Source of the DNA: Gelria sp. Kuro-4
GTDB lineage: Bacteria > Bacillota > DTU030 > DUMP01
NCBI RefSeq assembly: GCF_019668485.1
Contig: NZ_AP024619.1
Location: forward strand, 318,501-382,500
Length of the DNA: 64,000 bases
Reading direction: 5' to 3'
Under the pieces are notes generated by a model. That model had not been told where the DNA came from, ran no database searches, and saw only the letters and a list, made by a program, of their open reading frames with translations. A program made the position numbers and the translations under genes. Shown here piece by piece: positions 49,569 through 58,289 of this stretch (its first letter is position 1; each line of letters begins with the position of its first letter).

Positions 49569-50999
49569 ATGGGGCCAGGTAAACGCCCGCCGGTTCTTCT
49601 TCTCAGCCTGCTGCTCTTGACAGCCGTCCTTGCACCGCAGCCTGCCGGGGCGGCTGCCCCCGTTCGCGTCCTTTTAAACGGCCGTCCCCTTGTCTTTGAC
49701 GTCCCGCCCGTTCTTGAGCAGGGCCGCACGCTGGTACCTTTCCGCGCCATAGGTGAGGCCCTGGGCGTAAACGTCCATTGGGATGGCGCCCGCCGCGTGG
49801 TGCACGCCGAGCGCGGGGACCTGGTGGTGGAACTTACTATCGGCGCACGGACTGCCAAGGTGGCAGGCCGGCAGGTTCCGCTCGACGCCCCGGCGGTGGT
49901 GCGGCAAAGCCGCACCCTGGTGCCGCTGCGCTTTTTCAGCCAGGCCTTCGGCGCAGCCGTCGGTTGGGATAACGCTACCCGCACTGTAACCATCCACACC
50001 GGACCTACCCCAGCCTATATACTGGGCTACTACTTCTCGCGCTCCTACCCGGATTTCATGGCCAGCTACCGCGAACTTTCTGGGGTGGCGCCCAAGTGGT
50101 ATACCCTGGATGAAAACGGGCGGCTCACGGGGCAGGCGGCCCAGCGCGGCATCAGCGTGCCCGAGGGCTACCAGGAGCCGCTGACCGTGGCCGCTCAGGC
50201 AGGGGTGGAAACTTATGCCCTCATTTTTGAGAACACCCCCGACAAACTCCACCAGGTGCTCGGCGATCGGACGCGGGGCGACCAGCTCATCGCCGACATC
50301 ACGGCGCTCCTGGCACGGGAAGGCTTCACCGGCGTCAACATCGACTTTGAACTGGTGCGCGAAGCAGACGGTCCCGCCCTTACCGCCTTCGTCGAGCGGC
50401 TGGCGCAGGCCGTCCATGCGCAGGGCAAAAAGCTCGCTCTGTCGCTTCCTGCCCGCACGGAAAACGGCTGGCACCGGGCGTACGACTACGCCGCCCTGGG
50501 CCGCGCCGCCGACCAGGTGGCCATCATGGCTTACGACAAGTCGCCGGGTACGGCCGGCCCGCAGACGCCGCTCCCCTGGGTGAGGGAGGTGGTGGACTAC
50601 ACCCTGAAGCGCATCCCGGCCGAGAAGGTCCTCCTCGGCCTGGGGATCTACGGCTACGACTGGTCGCCGGCCGGCCGCCGCACCATCCTCTTCGCCCACA
50701 ACGGGCTCGACGCCTACGTCTCCTACCTGGACGACATCCTCAAGCGCTACCGCCCAGAAGTGAAGTGGGATGAGAGTGCCGCCCTGCCCTACTTCACTTA
50801 CACCGACGAACAGGGCCAGGCGCACACTGTGTGGTACGAAAACACCGCCAGCCTGCGGGCTAAGCTCGACCTGGTGCGTGAGAAGGGGCTGGCCGGCGTG
50901 GCATTCTGGCGCCTGGGTTATACTACGCCCGAGTTCTACCAGCTGCTGCGCCAGTACTGGACGCCCGTCAAGCCCCGCGCCCCGCAGGGCGCGCGCTAG
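49569..50999 (+). CDS. Copper amine oxidase N-domain protein with GH18 hydrolase domain
   Basis: 476 aa. Signal peptide (VLLLSLLLLTAVLAPQPAGA), a double copper-amine-oxidase-N-like fold (VLLNGRPLVFDVPPVLEQGRT, LVPFRAIGEALG; repeated at AVVRQSRTLVPLRFF), then a GH18 TIM barrel with FTGVNIDFELV (catalytic Glu; first Asp of the motif is Asn) and KVLLGLGIYGYDWSP. Similar two-domain proteins include spore germination hydrolases such as YaaH/SleL. Likely acts on cortex peptidoglycan or chitin-like chains outside the cell. ATG follows AGGAAAGGGG. Confidence 0.88.
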   Translation: MGPGKRPPVLLLSLLLLTAVLAPQPAGAAAPVRVLLNGRPLVFDVPPVLEQGRTLVPFRAIGEALGVNVHWDGARRVVHAERGDLVVELTIGARTAKVAGRQVPLDAPAVVRQSRTLVPLRFFSQAFGAAVGWDNATRTVTIHTGPTPAYILGYYFSRSYPDFMASYRELSGVAPKWYTLDENGRLTGQAAQRGISVPEGYQEPLTVAAQAGVETYALIFENTPDKLHQVLGDRTRGDQLIADITALLAREGFTGVNIDFELVREADGPALTAFVERLAQAVHAQGKKLALSLPARTENGWHRAYDYAALGRAADQVAIMAYDKSPGTAGPQTPLPWVREVVDYTLKRIPAEKVLLGLGIYGYDWSPAGRRTILFAHNGLDAYVSYLDDILKRYRPEVKWDESAALPYFTYTDEQGQAHTVWYENTASLRAKLDLVREKGLAGVAFWRLGYTTPEFYQLLRQYWTPVKPRAPQGAR

Positions 51000-51179
51000 C
51001 ACCGCAGTTTAAGGCATTCTACCACCCACGTCCTACACCTGGTTCCCACCCGCAGGGACTTAGCACCCAGGTTCCCGCCGGACCAATGATCAGCCGCCTC
51101 GGCAAAAATGCAACCCCTGCCGTCCGCTCTTCAGCGGCCACAGCACGTTTGTAACTTCACAGCAAAGGAGCTTTGTTTA

Positions 51180-51890
51180 ATGAAGGTAACGGTCTACGCC
51201 CTGCCGACCCTTGTTCCTCCCGCAACCCCCGGTCCCGCGGTCGTGATCGACGTGCTGCGCGCCACCAGCGTCATGATAACGGCCCTGGCGCACGGCGCCC
51301 AGGCCGTCCGGCCCGTGGCCGAAATAGAAGAAGCCAGGGCGCTGGCCGCCACCTTCCCTCCCGGGACAGCCCTCTGCGGCGGGGAGCGCCGCGCCCTCCC
51401 CATTCCCGGCTTCCCCCTGGGCAACTCGCCGCTCGAGTACACGCCGGAAAAAGTGGCGGGCAAAACCGTCATCCTCACCACCACCAACGGCACCCGGGCC
51501 CTGGCCGCCCTGCGACACGTGGAACCGCTCTTCATCGGCGCTTTCCTTAACGCCGGGGCAGTGGCCCGCACCCTGGCCCACCTCGGGCAGGACGCCATCC
51601 TCGTCTGCTCCGGCACGCGGGGGCGCTTCTCTCTCGACGACGCCTCCTGCGCCGGGCGCATCGTCGCCCACCTTAAGGCCCTGGTTCCGGACCTTGTCCT
51701 GGACGACCTGGCCTACGCCGCTTTGCTTCTCTCTGAAACCCACCGCACCAACCTGCGCGAACTCATCAGCCATGCCGGCCACTACCAGTACCTGCTCTCC
51801 CTCGGCCTGGAGCCGGATATCACCTACTGCCTGCAAGAGGACGTTTTCGACCTGGTACCCAGCGCCAGCGAGGGGCAGATCAGAGGATAG
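51180..51890 (+). CDS. comB: 2-phosphosulfolactate phosphatase (ComB)
   Basis: 236 aa from ATG 51180 (AGGAG upstream). ComB motifs: VVIDVLRATS, ALCGGERRALPIPGFPLGNSP, TTTNGTRAL, CSGTRGRFSLDD. Catalyses Mg-dependent hydrolysis of phosphosulfolactate to sulfolactate, a coenzyme M step in archaea; in spore formers sulfolactate accumulates in spores. The 51000-51179 stretch upstream holds no gene. Confidence 0.92.
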   Translation: MKVTVYALPTLVPPATPGPAVVIDVLRATSVMITALAHGAQAVRPVAEIEEARALAATFPPGTALCGGERRALPIPGFPLGNSPLEYTPEKVAGKTVILTTTNGTRALAALRHVEPLFIGAFLNAGAVARTLAHLGQDAILVCSGTRGRFSLDDASCAGRIVAHLKALVPDLVLDDLAYAALLLSETHRTNLRELISHAGHYQYLLSLGLEPDITYCLQEDVFDLVPSASEGQIRG

Positions 51891-51955
51891 GCGTTGTAAA
51901 ACAAAAACGCCTTCATCGCGCTCGGCCTCGATGAAGACGTCACGTTTTCATGAAT

Positions 51956-52031
51956 TGGTAGCCCTATGGGGAGTCGAACCCCAGTTTCCGCCGTGAGAGG
52001 GCGGCGTCCTAGGCCACTAGACGATAGGGCC
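51956..52031 (-). tRNA. tRNA-Glu (CTC)
   Basis: 76 nt including an encoded CCA. Acceptor GGCCCTA/TAGGGCT (G1:T72 wobble), D-arm TCGTCTAGTGGCC, anticodon arm CCGCC-CTCTCAC-GGCGG with anticodon CTC, T-arm GGGGTTCGACTCCCC. The element-rich 52-55 kb region begins 49 nt from its 5' end, consistent with a tRNA-linked insertion hotspot. Confidence 0.92.
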
Positions 52032-52084
52032 ATCGCGTACCGGCATTTTGTATTATAGCATCGGTTGCCGCTTTCGTCAACCCT

Positions 52085-52496
52085 TCGTTTGGCCGCTGCT
52101 GCACCGGCCTGTTGGAAGCATTTCCACACGGTCATGGCGCTGACCCGGGGAACCAGCAGGCCGATGATCTTGGCGGCCTGCCGGAAGGGAACATCAAGGC
52201 CGATCTCTTGGCACATCTGGGTGAGGTTGTCGGAAATTCGGGCGGAAGCGGGCAGCCCAAAGTGTTTCCTCAAGAAGAAAAACTGCCTTTCCTATCTTGG
52301 CGTCACGGTAGAACCTGCGCTTTATCTTGAGAGGGCCAAACAGCGTCAGGATCGTTCGGGAGCGAGTCCCCGCCAGGCGAAGCGACTCCTCGCACTTGGC
52401 CATGAGTTCCTGGTCCATGGCTTCCAGGATGGCCTCCAGGAGGGTTCTCGCCATCTGCTGCGTGAGAGCCTGAATTCCCCGCTCTAGTTCCGACAT
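52085..52496 (-). pseudogene. ISLre2-type transposase, frameshifted and truncated
   Basis: The reading starts MSELERGIQALTQQMARTLLEAI at 52496, continues LTLFGPLKIKRRFYRDAKIG, and breaks near 52270. The sequence resumes in another frame as KHFGLPASARISDNLTQMC and VPRVSAMTVWKCFQQAG, then ends at about 52090 before the tRNA. So a one-base frameshift and a large C-terminal truncation are both present. Belongs to the UPF0236/ISLre2 family. Dead remnant. Confidence 0.75.
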
Positions 52497-52578
52497 ATTG
52501 CGGCTCTCACGTACAAAAGTCAAAATCCCTTTGATGAGAAGAAGGATTGCACAGATAATGTGGCGAATACTCAGCATG

Positions 52579-52642
52579 AGAGATCTCACACTCCTTGGCG
52601 GGATTTGGGTGGCCTTCCAGACCAACCCTGTGTGAGATCTCT
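52579..52642. repeat. Inverted repeat upstream of the ISLre2 relic
   Basis: GAGAGATCTCACAC (52579-52592) and GTGTGAGATCTCTC (52629-52642), perfect 14-bp arms, 36-nt centre. A related AGATCTC word occurs again at 52665. Likely the terminal or sub-terminal repeat of the ISLre2 element, or an operator of the transposase. Confidence 0.6.
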
Positions 52643-52701
52643 CTTTCTATACCCCCCCACACAAGATCTCCTGTTTACCTCCTCCTCCTCAGAAAATGAT
52701 T

Positions 52702-53961
52702 CTATGCACTTGCCGCCAAGGCGGCATCGATAGGCTCTAACGTCACTTTGTACCCTAACCGTTCGAGTTCTCTGATCGATCGACGCTTTGCCACTTCGTT
52801 GTTGCGCTTCGCGAAGTAATCAGCGCCGAGGTCGGTGTAGTTGGTATCATCGCGGAGCATATGGTAGATGGTCACGAGAAGACTGTGCGCTACAGCGACG
52901 ATGGCTTTCTGATCGCCGCGACGAACCACAAGTCGCCTGTAGAGGGCGCCGAAGTAGGAATCCTTTTGGCGAACCGCAGCACGGGCCGCCTGGACGAGAG
53001 CTGCGCGTAACCACTTGTTCCCATGCCTGGTCTTGCCACTTTTCTTCTTGCCGGCGCTCTCGTTGTTGCCTGGACAAATGGCTGCCCAACTCGCGATGTG
53101 CCGTGCGGTAGGGAAGTGGCTCATGTTGTCGGTGATTTCAGCCAGGATGTCCTCAATCACCTTGCGTTCCAGACCTGGGACCGCCTTCAGCTTGATCACC
53201 GACTTCTCGAAAGGGTGCATCAACGTCTCAATCCGGGTCGATACATCCTCCAGGGTTGCTTCAATCCCATCGATAAGGCTTAGAATCTGTGCTGCCATAA
53301 AGGCGTGGTGTTCGCGAAATTTGCCGGTCAATGCTTTTTGTAGCAGCGGTAGCTTCTTGCGCAGTTTACCTTTGGCTAGGCCAGCCAAGACTTCGGGGTC
53401 CGTTGTCCCCTGGATCAGTCCCTCGATCATCGCACGACCACTTACTCCCATCACGTCCGTAGCGACATTGCTCAGCTTAACCCCGCTATCCTGCAAAATC
53501 TTATGGAGGCGGTTGACCTCCCGCACACGGTCGTTGATTAACTGTTTGCGGAACCGGGTCAAATCACGCAAGTCCCGGAAGGGCCGCGGCAGCACGAAAC
53601 TACCCTTTAAAAGCCCTACTTCCATCAACTTCGCCAGCCAGGCACAGTCCTTGACGTCGGTCTTGTGCCCGGGAACGTTCTTCACGTGGGCAGCATTAAC
53701 AAGTACGATCTCCATGTCCTCCTCGAGGATATGGTAAACCGGCTTCCAGTATACCCCTGTACTCTCCATCGCCACGTGCGTAACCCCGTGACTGACCAGC
53801 CAATCCCGCAGAACCAACAGATCCGTCGTCATCGTGCCAAAGGTACGAATCTCTTGCTGCTTACCGTTTGGTCCCGGTACACGGATGCACGCCGCCACCG
53901 TTTCTTTGTGGACGTCCAACGCAGCACAGCGCTCGTATACTTCTGGCAGTTCGCTTTGCAT
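52702..53961 (-). mobile_element. IS110-family transposase (intact)
   Basis: 419 aa. N-terminal DEDD/RuvC-like domain: CAALDVHKETVAA (Asp), AMESTGVYWKP (Glu), NVPGHKTDVKDCAWLA (Asp pair). C-terminal transposase_20 domain: LKAVPGLERKVIEDILAEI, FPTARHIASWAAICPGNNESAGKKK. Full length without stops. This group lacks terminal inverted repeats and uses a noncoding bridge RNA to select target and donor. The 283-nt noncoding block beyond its start may hold it. Confidence 0.93.
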
Positions 53962-54244
53962 TCGTCGTTCCCCCTAACCCTAGCGTATCGCCTCGACCGG
54001 AGGGAACTTCCTGCTCAAGACTCTCCTCGACGTGCTCGAAGCAACAATCTACGGCACCTCGAAGTTCCCGCGCGCAAACTCCTTCACGGACTCACTGGTG
54101 CCAAGGAATCCCGGCGTCTGTTCCAACCGAAGCGTTACCTTTACTATCACCTATTACACCTCGTCGGGCAAGCCCTGCACCTACCCATTTTCATGCATCA
54201 CGGTGCGCTCCGCGCGGGGGAACTCCTTCGAAAATTCCCTTGAG
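53962..54244 (-). ncRNA. Candidate bridge-RNA region of the IS110 element
   Basis: This noncoding block lies on the 5' side of the IS110 transposase gene, the place IS110-group elements encode their bridge RNA. It has no convincing ORF. Two similar segments occur, on the plus strand at about 54065-54088 and 54208-54233, sharing AACTCCTTC next to GC-rich CGCGCG tracts, which might form stem-loops. Structure was not folded; boundaries and function are inferred from the family. Confidence 0.35.
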
Positions 54245-54455
54245 CTAAGCTGCAGTCTCATCCTGCTTTAGAGTAACTTTGTATCCCAAGGCTTCAAGGC
54301 GCGCCACCGCCCGAGAGACTGCGCCTCGTTCGTTCAGTTTATCAAAGTAATCGGGACCCTCGCTGGGAAACTGCTCATGTCAACTCCGGTTTCTGCCAAA
54401 ATCTCCTCGGCGTTGCGCCGACCCAAACCGTGAATCTCGCGATCGCCGAGGTCAG
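54245..54455 (-). pseudogene. Internally deleted IS110-family transposase relic
   Basis: Minus-strand reading gives EIHGLGRRNAEEILAETG and VDMSSFPS, which match the start of the IS110 C-terminal domain. They are directly followed by EGPDYFDKLNERGA and LEALGYKVTLKQDETAA-stop, which match its end. Roughly 100 residues between are missing, and nothing of the N-terminal RuvC domain remains. A different subgroup from the intact copy beside it (compare ELERLGYKVTLEP). Confidence 0.75.
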
Positions 54456-54597
54456 ACTACTAATCAGTCTTATCGGCACCAAGGGAAAACGACCTTCTTC
54501 ATCCGGGTAGTGCGATACAAGTTCGCCTTCTCTCTATTTTCATCCTTCGTGGTGCCACTATTTAGCGGCATGGATGACTACTACAAGTTTACTCTAC

Positions 54598-54774
54598 CCT
54601 CTAAGAGATACTTGTCCTGTTTTTCCAGGGCGATTTGCTCAACGTCCTGTCCCAGCCCCATGATGATGTCCCAAAGGCGTTCCTCAAATCCCGAACGCCA
54701 ATCTGCCCTCCTAAGTCACAAATTCTATCAAACACCTGCAGGAAAGCCGCGGCTAGTTGTTGAATTAATTCCAT
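54598..54774 (-). pseudogene. ISLre2-like transposase N-terminal fragment, frameshifted
   Basis: ATG 54774 opens MELIQQLAAAFLQVFDRI, then after a frameshift near 54700 the sequence continues EERLWDIIMGLGQDVEQIALEKQDKYLLEGR. The pattern is that of ISLre2 transposase N-termini, but only about 60 codons remain. Assigned by resemblance; a more AT-rich composition than flanking chromosomal genes. Confidence 0.4.
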
Positions 54775-54879
54775 GAGACCTCACCCTCCTGAGTATCTCC
54801 GATACTCGTCCTGCCTAAGGACGGTGGGGTCTCTTTCTTCGTCTTTCCGCTCAGTTCCTGCCGTGGGAGCTGTTTCCAG

Positions 54880-55310
54880 GGAAGGAGAAACAGCGATAGC
54901 CCGCCTGGATGTACACCCCGTGGCCATGGCCCCATGTGGATCATCACAATTTTGACCTCGGGGAAAACCTCGGCCAGCTGAGCGATGCTCCAAGGAAGGG
55001 GAAAGGGAGGGCGCCCGGAGTAGATGAAAAGAGGGACATCCAGGTCTTTGGCCGCTTCGGCGATGGGGTGCACCACTTCTTCGTTGGCCACAAAGGCATG
55101 CAGGAGGGGATGTAATTTGATGCCTTTGAAGCCAGCACTCTCAATGTAGCGCTTGGCCTCGTCTACGGCTTTTGCTCCCTCCCAGGGGGTAACCCACGCA
55201 ATACCGACAAGCCTATGCTGGTACTTACGAACGGCGGCCCTGGTTTCCTCGTTGTCGAAGGTAATTCGCCATCCGATGTTGCCATCCTTTTGGGCGAAGA
55301 AAATAGCAGA
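54880..55310 (-). pseudogene. Amidohydrolase_2-family fragment
   Basis: An open minus-strand reading from about 55308 contains RLVGIAWVTPWEGAKAVDEA, AGFKGIKLHPLLHAF, DLDVPLFIYSGRPPF and VKIVMIHMGPW, a central TIM-barrel portion of amidohydrolase_2 (decarboxylase-like) enzymes. Both the N-terminal metal motif and the C-terminal part are lost; the ATG at 55091 lies in mid-domain. The break at about 54900 passes into non-homologous sequence. Not functional. Confidence 0.6.
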
Positions 55311-55334
55311 CGCTCACAGGCCATCTATGTGAGA

Positions 55335-55377
55335 GTGAAAAGCCCCCTTTCCTGCGAAGGACAGGAGGCTTTTTCAC
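55335..55377 (-). terminator. Terminator after the HIT gene
   Basis: GTGAAA...TTTCAC arms enclose a stem of AAAAGCC/GGCTTTT and CCTG/CAGG; on the minus strand it ends with CTTTTCAC. It lies 11 nt past the HIT stop. Confidence 0.6.
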
Positions 55378-55387
55378 CGTCTGTTTT

Positions 55388-55741
55388 TTAAACGATGTAT
55401 TTCAGCAGTTTTCCACCTATCAGATGATAGTGGAGGTGGTAGATGACCTGACCACCGTCAGCGCGGCAGTTGTTCACGAGCTTAAAACCGCGTTCGGCTA
55501 TCCCCTGTTGCCGGGCGATTTCCGCTGCTACCCACTGGATATGCCCTAGTACGTCTACATCCTCAGCCGTCGTCTTGGTGAGATCTGGTATATGTTTGCG
55601 AGGTACGATGAGGATGTGTACCGGCGCTATCGGCTTGATGTCCTCAAACGCCATGACCTTTTCGTCTTGATATACCACTTTTGCCGATATTTTGCCTTCA
55701 ATTATTCCGCAAAAAATACAATCGGATGGCAGGTCAGCCAC
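55388..55741 (-). CDS. HIT-family (HINT) nucleotide phosphoramidase/hydrolase
   Basis: 117 aa. CIFCGIIEGKI (zinc-like Cys pair), VVYQDEKVMAFEDI, HILIVPRKHI, and the histidine triad HLHYHLIGG at the C-terminus. HINT proteins remove AMP from amino or sulfur groups. It follows thi4 by 37 nt and so falls under the TPP riboswitch. The GTG at 55741 is used although GGAGG is very close; other in-frame starts are worse. Confidence 0.92.
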   Translation of the reverse strand: MADLPSDCIFCGIIEGKISAKVVYQDEKVMAFEDIKPIAPVHILIVPRKHIPDLTKTTAEDVDVLGHIQWVAAEIARQQGIAERGFKLVNNCRADGGQVIYHLHYHLIGGKLLKYIV

Positions 55742-55778
55742 CTCCTCAGTGGCAGAAAATTACACTTCCCAACGGGCA

Positions 55779-56552
55779 TTATTTCTGAATGTATTCTGCG
55801 ATTAACCCGGCCGCTTTCTTACCCGAGAGTAACATACCTCCAAAGATAGGACCCATCCTGCACCCACCGTCGACGTTGTTTGCCGCCATACCTGCCACAA
55901 ACAATCCCGGGGCTACCATACGGGTATTCCTTACCACCTCTTCTTCGCCCTTTGTGGCATTCATAAAGGATTCTTTTGTCATCTCTAGCTTGGCTCTCTT
56001 GCTGTAGAGATTTACAAGGACAGCGTCATGCCCGGTAGAATCAAGTACAGCTTTGGCTGTGAGCACCATCGGATCTACATGCAATCCTCCCATCTCGATG
56101 GCACTGTTATTGATGACCACGCCGGTGATTTTATTCTCTGTGGAATGAAGATCCACTACAGTAATGAGATTGAACAACTTGATATTGGGGTGGGAAGCGG
56201 CAGCGAAGATGAGCTTGCTGGCGAAGGCCACAGATGAGACAACCAGGGCCTGTTCATCTTCTGTGTACGGGATGCCGAACTGGTTGAGGATGTCCGCTAC
56301 ATCTTTTTGCAGTATGACCTTGTTGAAGCTCATCGAGCCGCCCCATATGCCTCCTCCGGGAGCAATGCGTCTGTCGAGCACTGTGACTTTATATCCTTTT
56401 TCTGCCAGGGTATAAGCGCAGACCAGCCCGGAAGGCCCTGCACCGGTGACTATGATGTCCGATTCCACCGCCTCTTCTAGTTCTTGCAAATAATGCCTGA
56501 GAATTAAGCGGCTCACCTTCACATCGTGAACGGGTTGGGAAAAGACGTTCAT
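55779..56552 (-). CDS. thi4: Sulfide-dependent thiazole synthase (Thi4)
   Basis: 257 aa. FAD/NAD-binding GAGPSGLVCAYTLAEKG near residue 37, GGGIWGGSMSFN, GLHVDPMVLTAKAVLD and the C-terminal RMGPIFGGMLLSGKKAA. At the position of the yeast suicide cysteine (Cys205) there is His in GGLHVDP, so the enzyme should use free sulfide catalytically as archaeal Thi4 does. Makes the ADP-thiazole precursor of thiamine. It is downstream of a TPP riboswitch. The gene is clearly more AT-rich than its GC-rich flanks. Confidence 0.95.
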   Translation of the reverse strand: MNVFSQPVHDVKVSRLILRHYLQELEEAVESDIIVTGAGPSGLVCAYTLAEKGYKVTVLDRRIAPGGGIWGGSMSFNKVILQKDVADILNQFGIPYTEDEQALVVSSVAFASKLIFAAASHPNIKLFNLITVVDLHSTENKITGVVINNSAIEMGGLHVDPMVLTAKAVLDSTGHDAVLVNLYSKRAKLEMTKESFMNATKGEEEVVRNTRMVAPGLFVAGMAANNVDGGCRMGPIFGGMLLSGKKAAGLIAEYIQK

Positions 56553-56620
56553 CTGAGACTCCTCCTCCTTAAAGTTTTATATAGCTCTACCTTGGCCTGG
56601 CAGCCTCAAAGCGCCCTAAA

Positions 56621-56643
56621 TAAAAACGCCGGCGTAGGCCGGC
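56621..56643 (-). terminator. Terminator of the TPP riboswitch expression platform
   Basis: Minus strand: GCCGGC-CTAC-GCCGGC followed by G and TTTTT. It lies right after the aptamer and about 70 nt before the thi4 start, so transcription attenuation is likely. Confidence 0.8.
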
Positions 56644-56649
56644 TGACGC

Positions 56650-56752
56650 TTCTATTGTGACAACCGTTCCCTACGGTGGAATTACCCACATCAGGTTCTA
56701 GGGGTTCGGAGCTTTGCCCTCCGTCTCAGCTTTATAGCTCCCCCACGGCGCG
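56650..56752 (-). promoter_or_regulatory. TPP (thiamine pyrophosphate) riboswitch
   Basis: Minus strand from the 5' side: GTGGGGGAGC, GCTGAGA, then GAACCCCTAGAACCTGATGT with ACCTGAT, and GGGTAATTCCACCGTAGGGAA. These are the conserved THI-box motifs. Binding of TPP would favour the adjacent terminator and reduce thi4-HIT transcription. Confidence 0.93.
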
Positions 56753-57003
56753 ATCCGAGTATTATTTAATTGATCCGAGATCATTTTACAGCTGTAAACT
56801 TCAACAGTCAATACTTTTAAGATGAGTTAGTGTCAAGACTTAGTAAGCACGATTACACGAGTTTACTGTACCAGACTTCTCTCTTCTGTTCCTCAGGCGT
56901 TCTTCGTTCTCCCTCAGGATCATGCACGCGGTGCCAGCGTTCGGCCGGGAGCCGCCGCTTTCGCAGGCTTGCGAAAAACCGTGGAAAGTTGATACCTGAC
57001 CCC

Positions 57004-57483
57004 TTAGTCAGCCAGCATCCGTGCCAGCATGCTGGCTGCAAGATACTGGAACTCCGGTACCTTGATCAGGTTCCACAGCATTTCCACCTGGGATGCTGAG
57101 AGCGGGTTCGGCAGGCCTTCAGTGCCCGGCCCGCCGCCCTCGAGCTTGGTCTTGGCCAGACCGAGGATCTGGAGCAAAACCTCTACTCCTTCTTTCGTTT
57201 TTTCCGCTGCGTTGGCCACGGTGCTGAGCGCCGCTTCCGCCTTGCCGCTTACGATTACCTCGCGCACTGCGGCCTTACCTTGGGCAGCTAGGTTGGCACC
57301 GCCGGCGCCGGACTCCGCCGGTGGAACAGGTGCCTCCCCGGAAGGAGGTGCTTCGTAACCCCCGCCGGTGGTGTCGGCGTTTTTCGGCCCCTCGTCGCCC
57401 GGCTCGGCCGGCAGCAAAGGCGCACCGCGCATCAGGCCCGGGGCCAGTGTATTCTGGATATCACGCTCACGCTCGTGCGGCAT
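57004..57483 (-). CDS. Hypothetical protein, Pro/Gly-rich N-terminus with helical C-terminus
   Basis: 159 aa from ATG 57483 (GGGAGGTATG upstream). The first 70 residues are low-complexity (Pro, Gly, Ala, Glu), the middle is helical (LSTVANAAEKTKEGVEVLLQILGLAK) and the end reads SASQVEMLWNLIKVPEFQYLAASMLARML. No family recognised, no signal or membrane segment. Divergent from the next small gene with a 134-nt gap. Confidence 0.55.
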   Translation of the reverse strand: MPHERERDIQNTLAPGLMRGAPLLPAEPGDEGPKNADTTGGGYEAPPSGEAPVPPAESGAGGANLAAQGKAAVREVIVSGKAEAALSTVANAAEKTKEGVEVLLQILGLAKTKLEGGGPGTEGLPNPLSASQVEMLWNLIKVPEFQYLAASMLARMLAD

Positions 57484-57617
57484 GCTTCATACCTCCCTGG
57501 CAGTTTACCGCCCTGTTCTCTCCATTGTATTCGCCCGGCCTCCAGGTGGTGAAACCCGGCACTTTGTCGGCGCCAGGCGAATACTCTAGACTAGAAAATG
57601 CCAAGGAGGTAAGAAAC

Positions 57618-57971
57618 TTGGGTGAGAAGATGCAGGAGCTCTCGCAAGAAGTCCAAAAGCTGATGACGCAAGGAGGACTGTCGCCGGAAGAGGCCCTGCT
57701 GCAGGCCGGAATCAGCCTAACGGACAAGGCCAAGCTCTATGATCTGGCCCTCGACAGCGGCCTGCTCAAGGACGAACCCACAGACCCGCAGCAGCTTATG
57801 CACATGGCCCAGAGCCTGACGGCCGCCCTGGATCCGGCCACCAAAAAAACGCTCGGAACCCTCATCAGCAGGGTGGCCGAGCAGGCCGGGGCCGGCACAC
57901 CACCGCCTGAGGTCCAGGACTTCCTGCGCAGCCTTCTAGGGAGCGAGGAGGAACACCCACAAGAGAGGTAA
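57618..57971 (+). CDS. Hypothetical helical protein
   Basis: 117 aa from TTG 57618, seven bases after AAGGAGG; an ORF extension upstream to 57321 runs over the divergent gene. Helical repeats: MQELSQEVQKLMTQGG, LSPEEALLQAGISLTDKAKLYDLA, MHMAQSLTAALDPATKKTLGTLI. No family recognised; soluble. Its place opposite the 57004 gene and a shared promoter region suggest a functional link, unproven. Confidence 0.55.
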   Translation: MGEKMQELSQEVQKLMTQGGLSPEEALLQAGISLTDKAKLYDLALDSGLLKDEPTDPQQLMHMAQSLTAALDPATKKTLGTLISRVAEQAGAGTPPPEVQDFLRSLLGSEEEHPQER

Positions 57972-58289
57972 GGTGGACGGCCTCAACCTCAAGCCCGCCC
58001 TTTCAGTCAGCCCGTTCGCTTGCCGAGGCGGCACGCGCAGGCGCTACGGCGCCATCATCAGCGCCATCGGGTCGGCTCTGTTCTTTACCGCGGCCATCTT
58101 GACGCTGTTCCTGCCGCGCGGTGTCGCCCCCGCCCGCCGCCTACCCCGAGTACTCGCTGGATGCCACTTTATCATCCGCCCGCGGGTGACAACGGAGGGC
58201 GGGGAGTGGGCAGGCGCCGGGCAATGCACGGCCCCGCCTAAAGATCGGCCCTGGCACGCGCCAGGGCTGATCCTTGCTTTCATCCGGCC

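Noticed and set aside
53665-54271. Plus-strand ORFs beside and over the IS110 5' region
   Set aside because: No family-like residues; they partly overlap the transposase on the other strand.
56830-57041. Short ORFs on both strands near 56.9 kb
   Set aside because: Arg-rich, unmatched; the minus ORF runs into the 57004 gene. Could be repeat-associated DNA, but no support.
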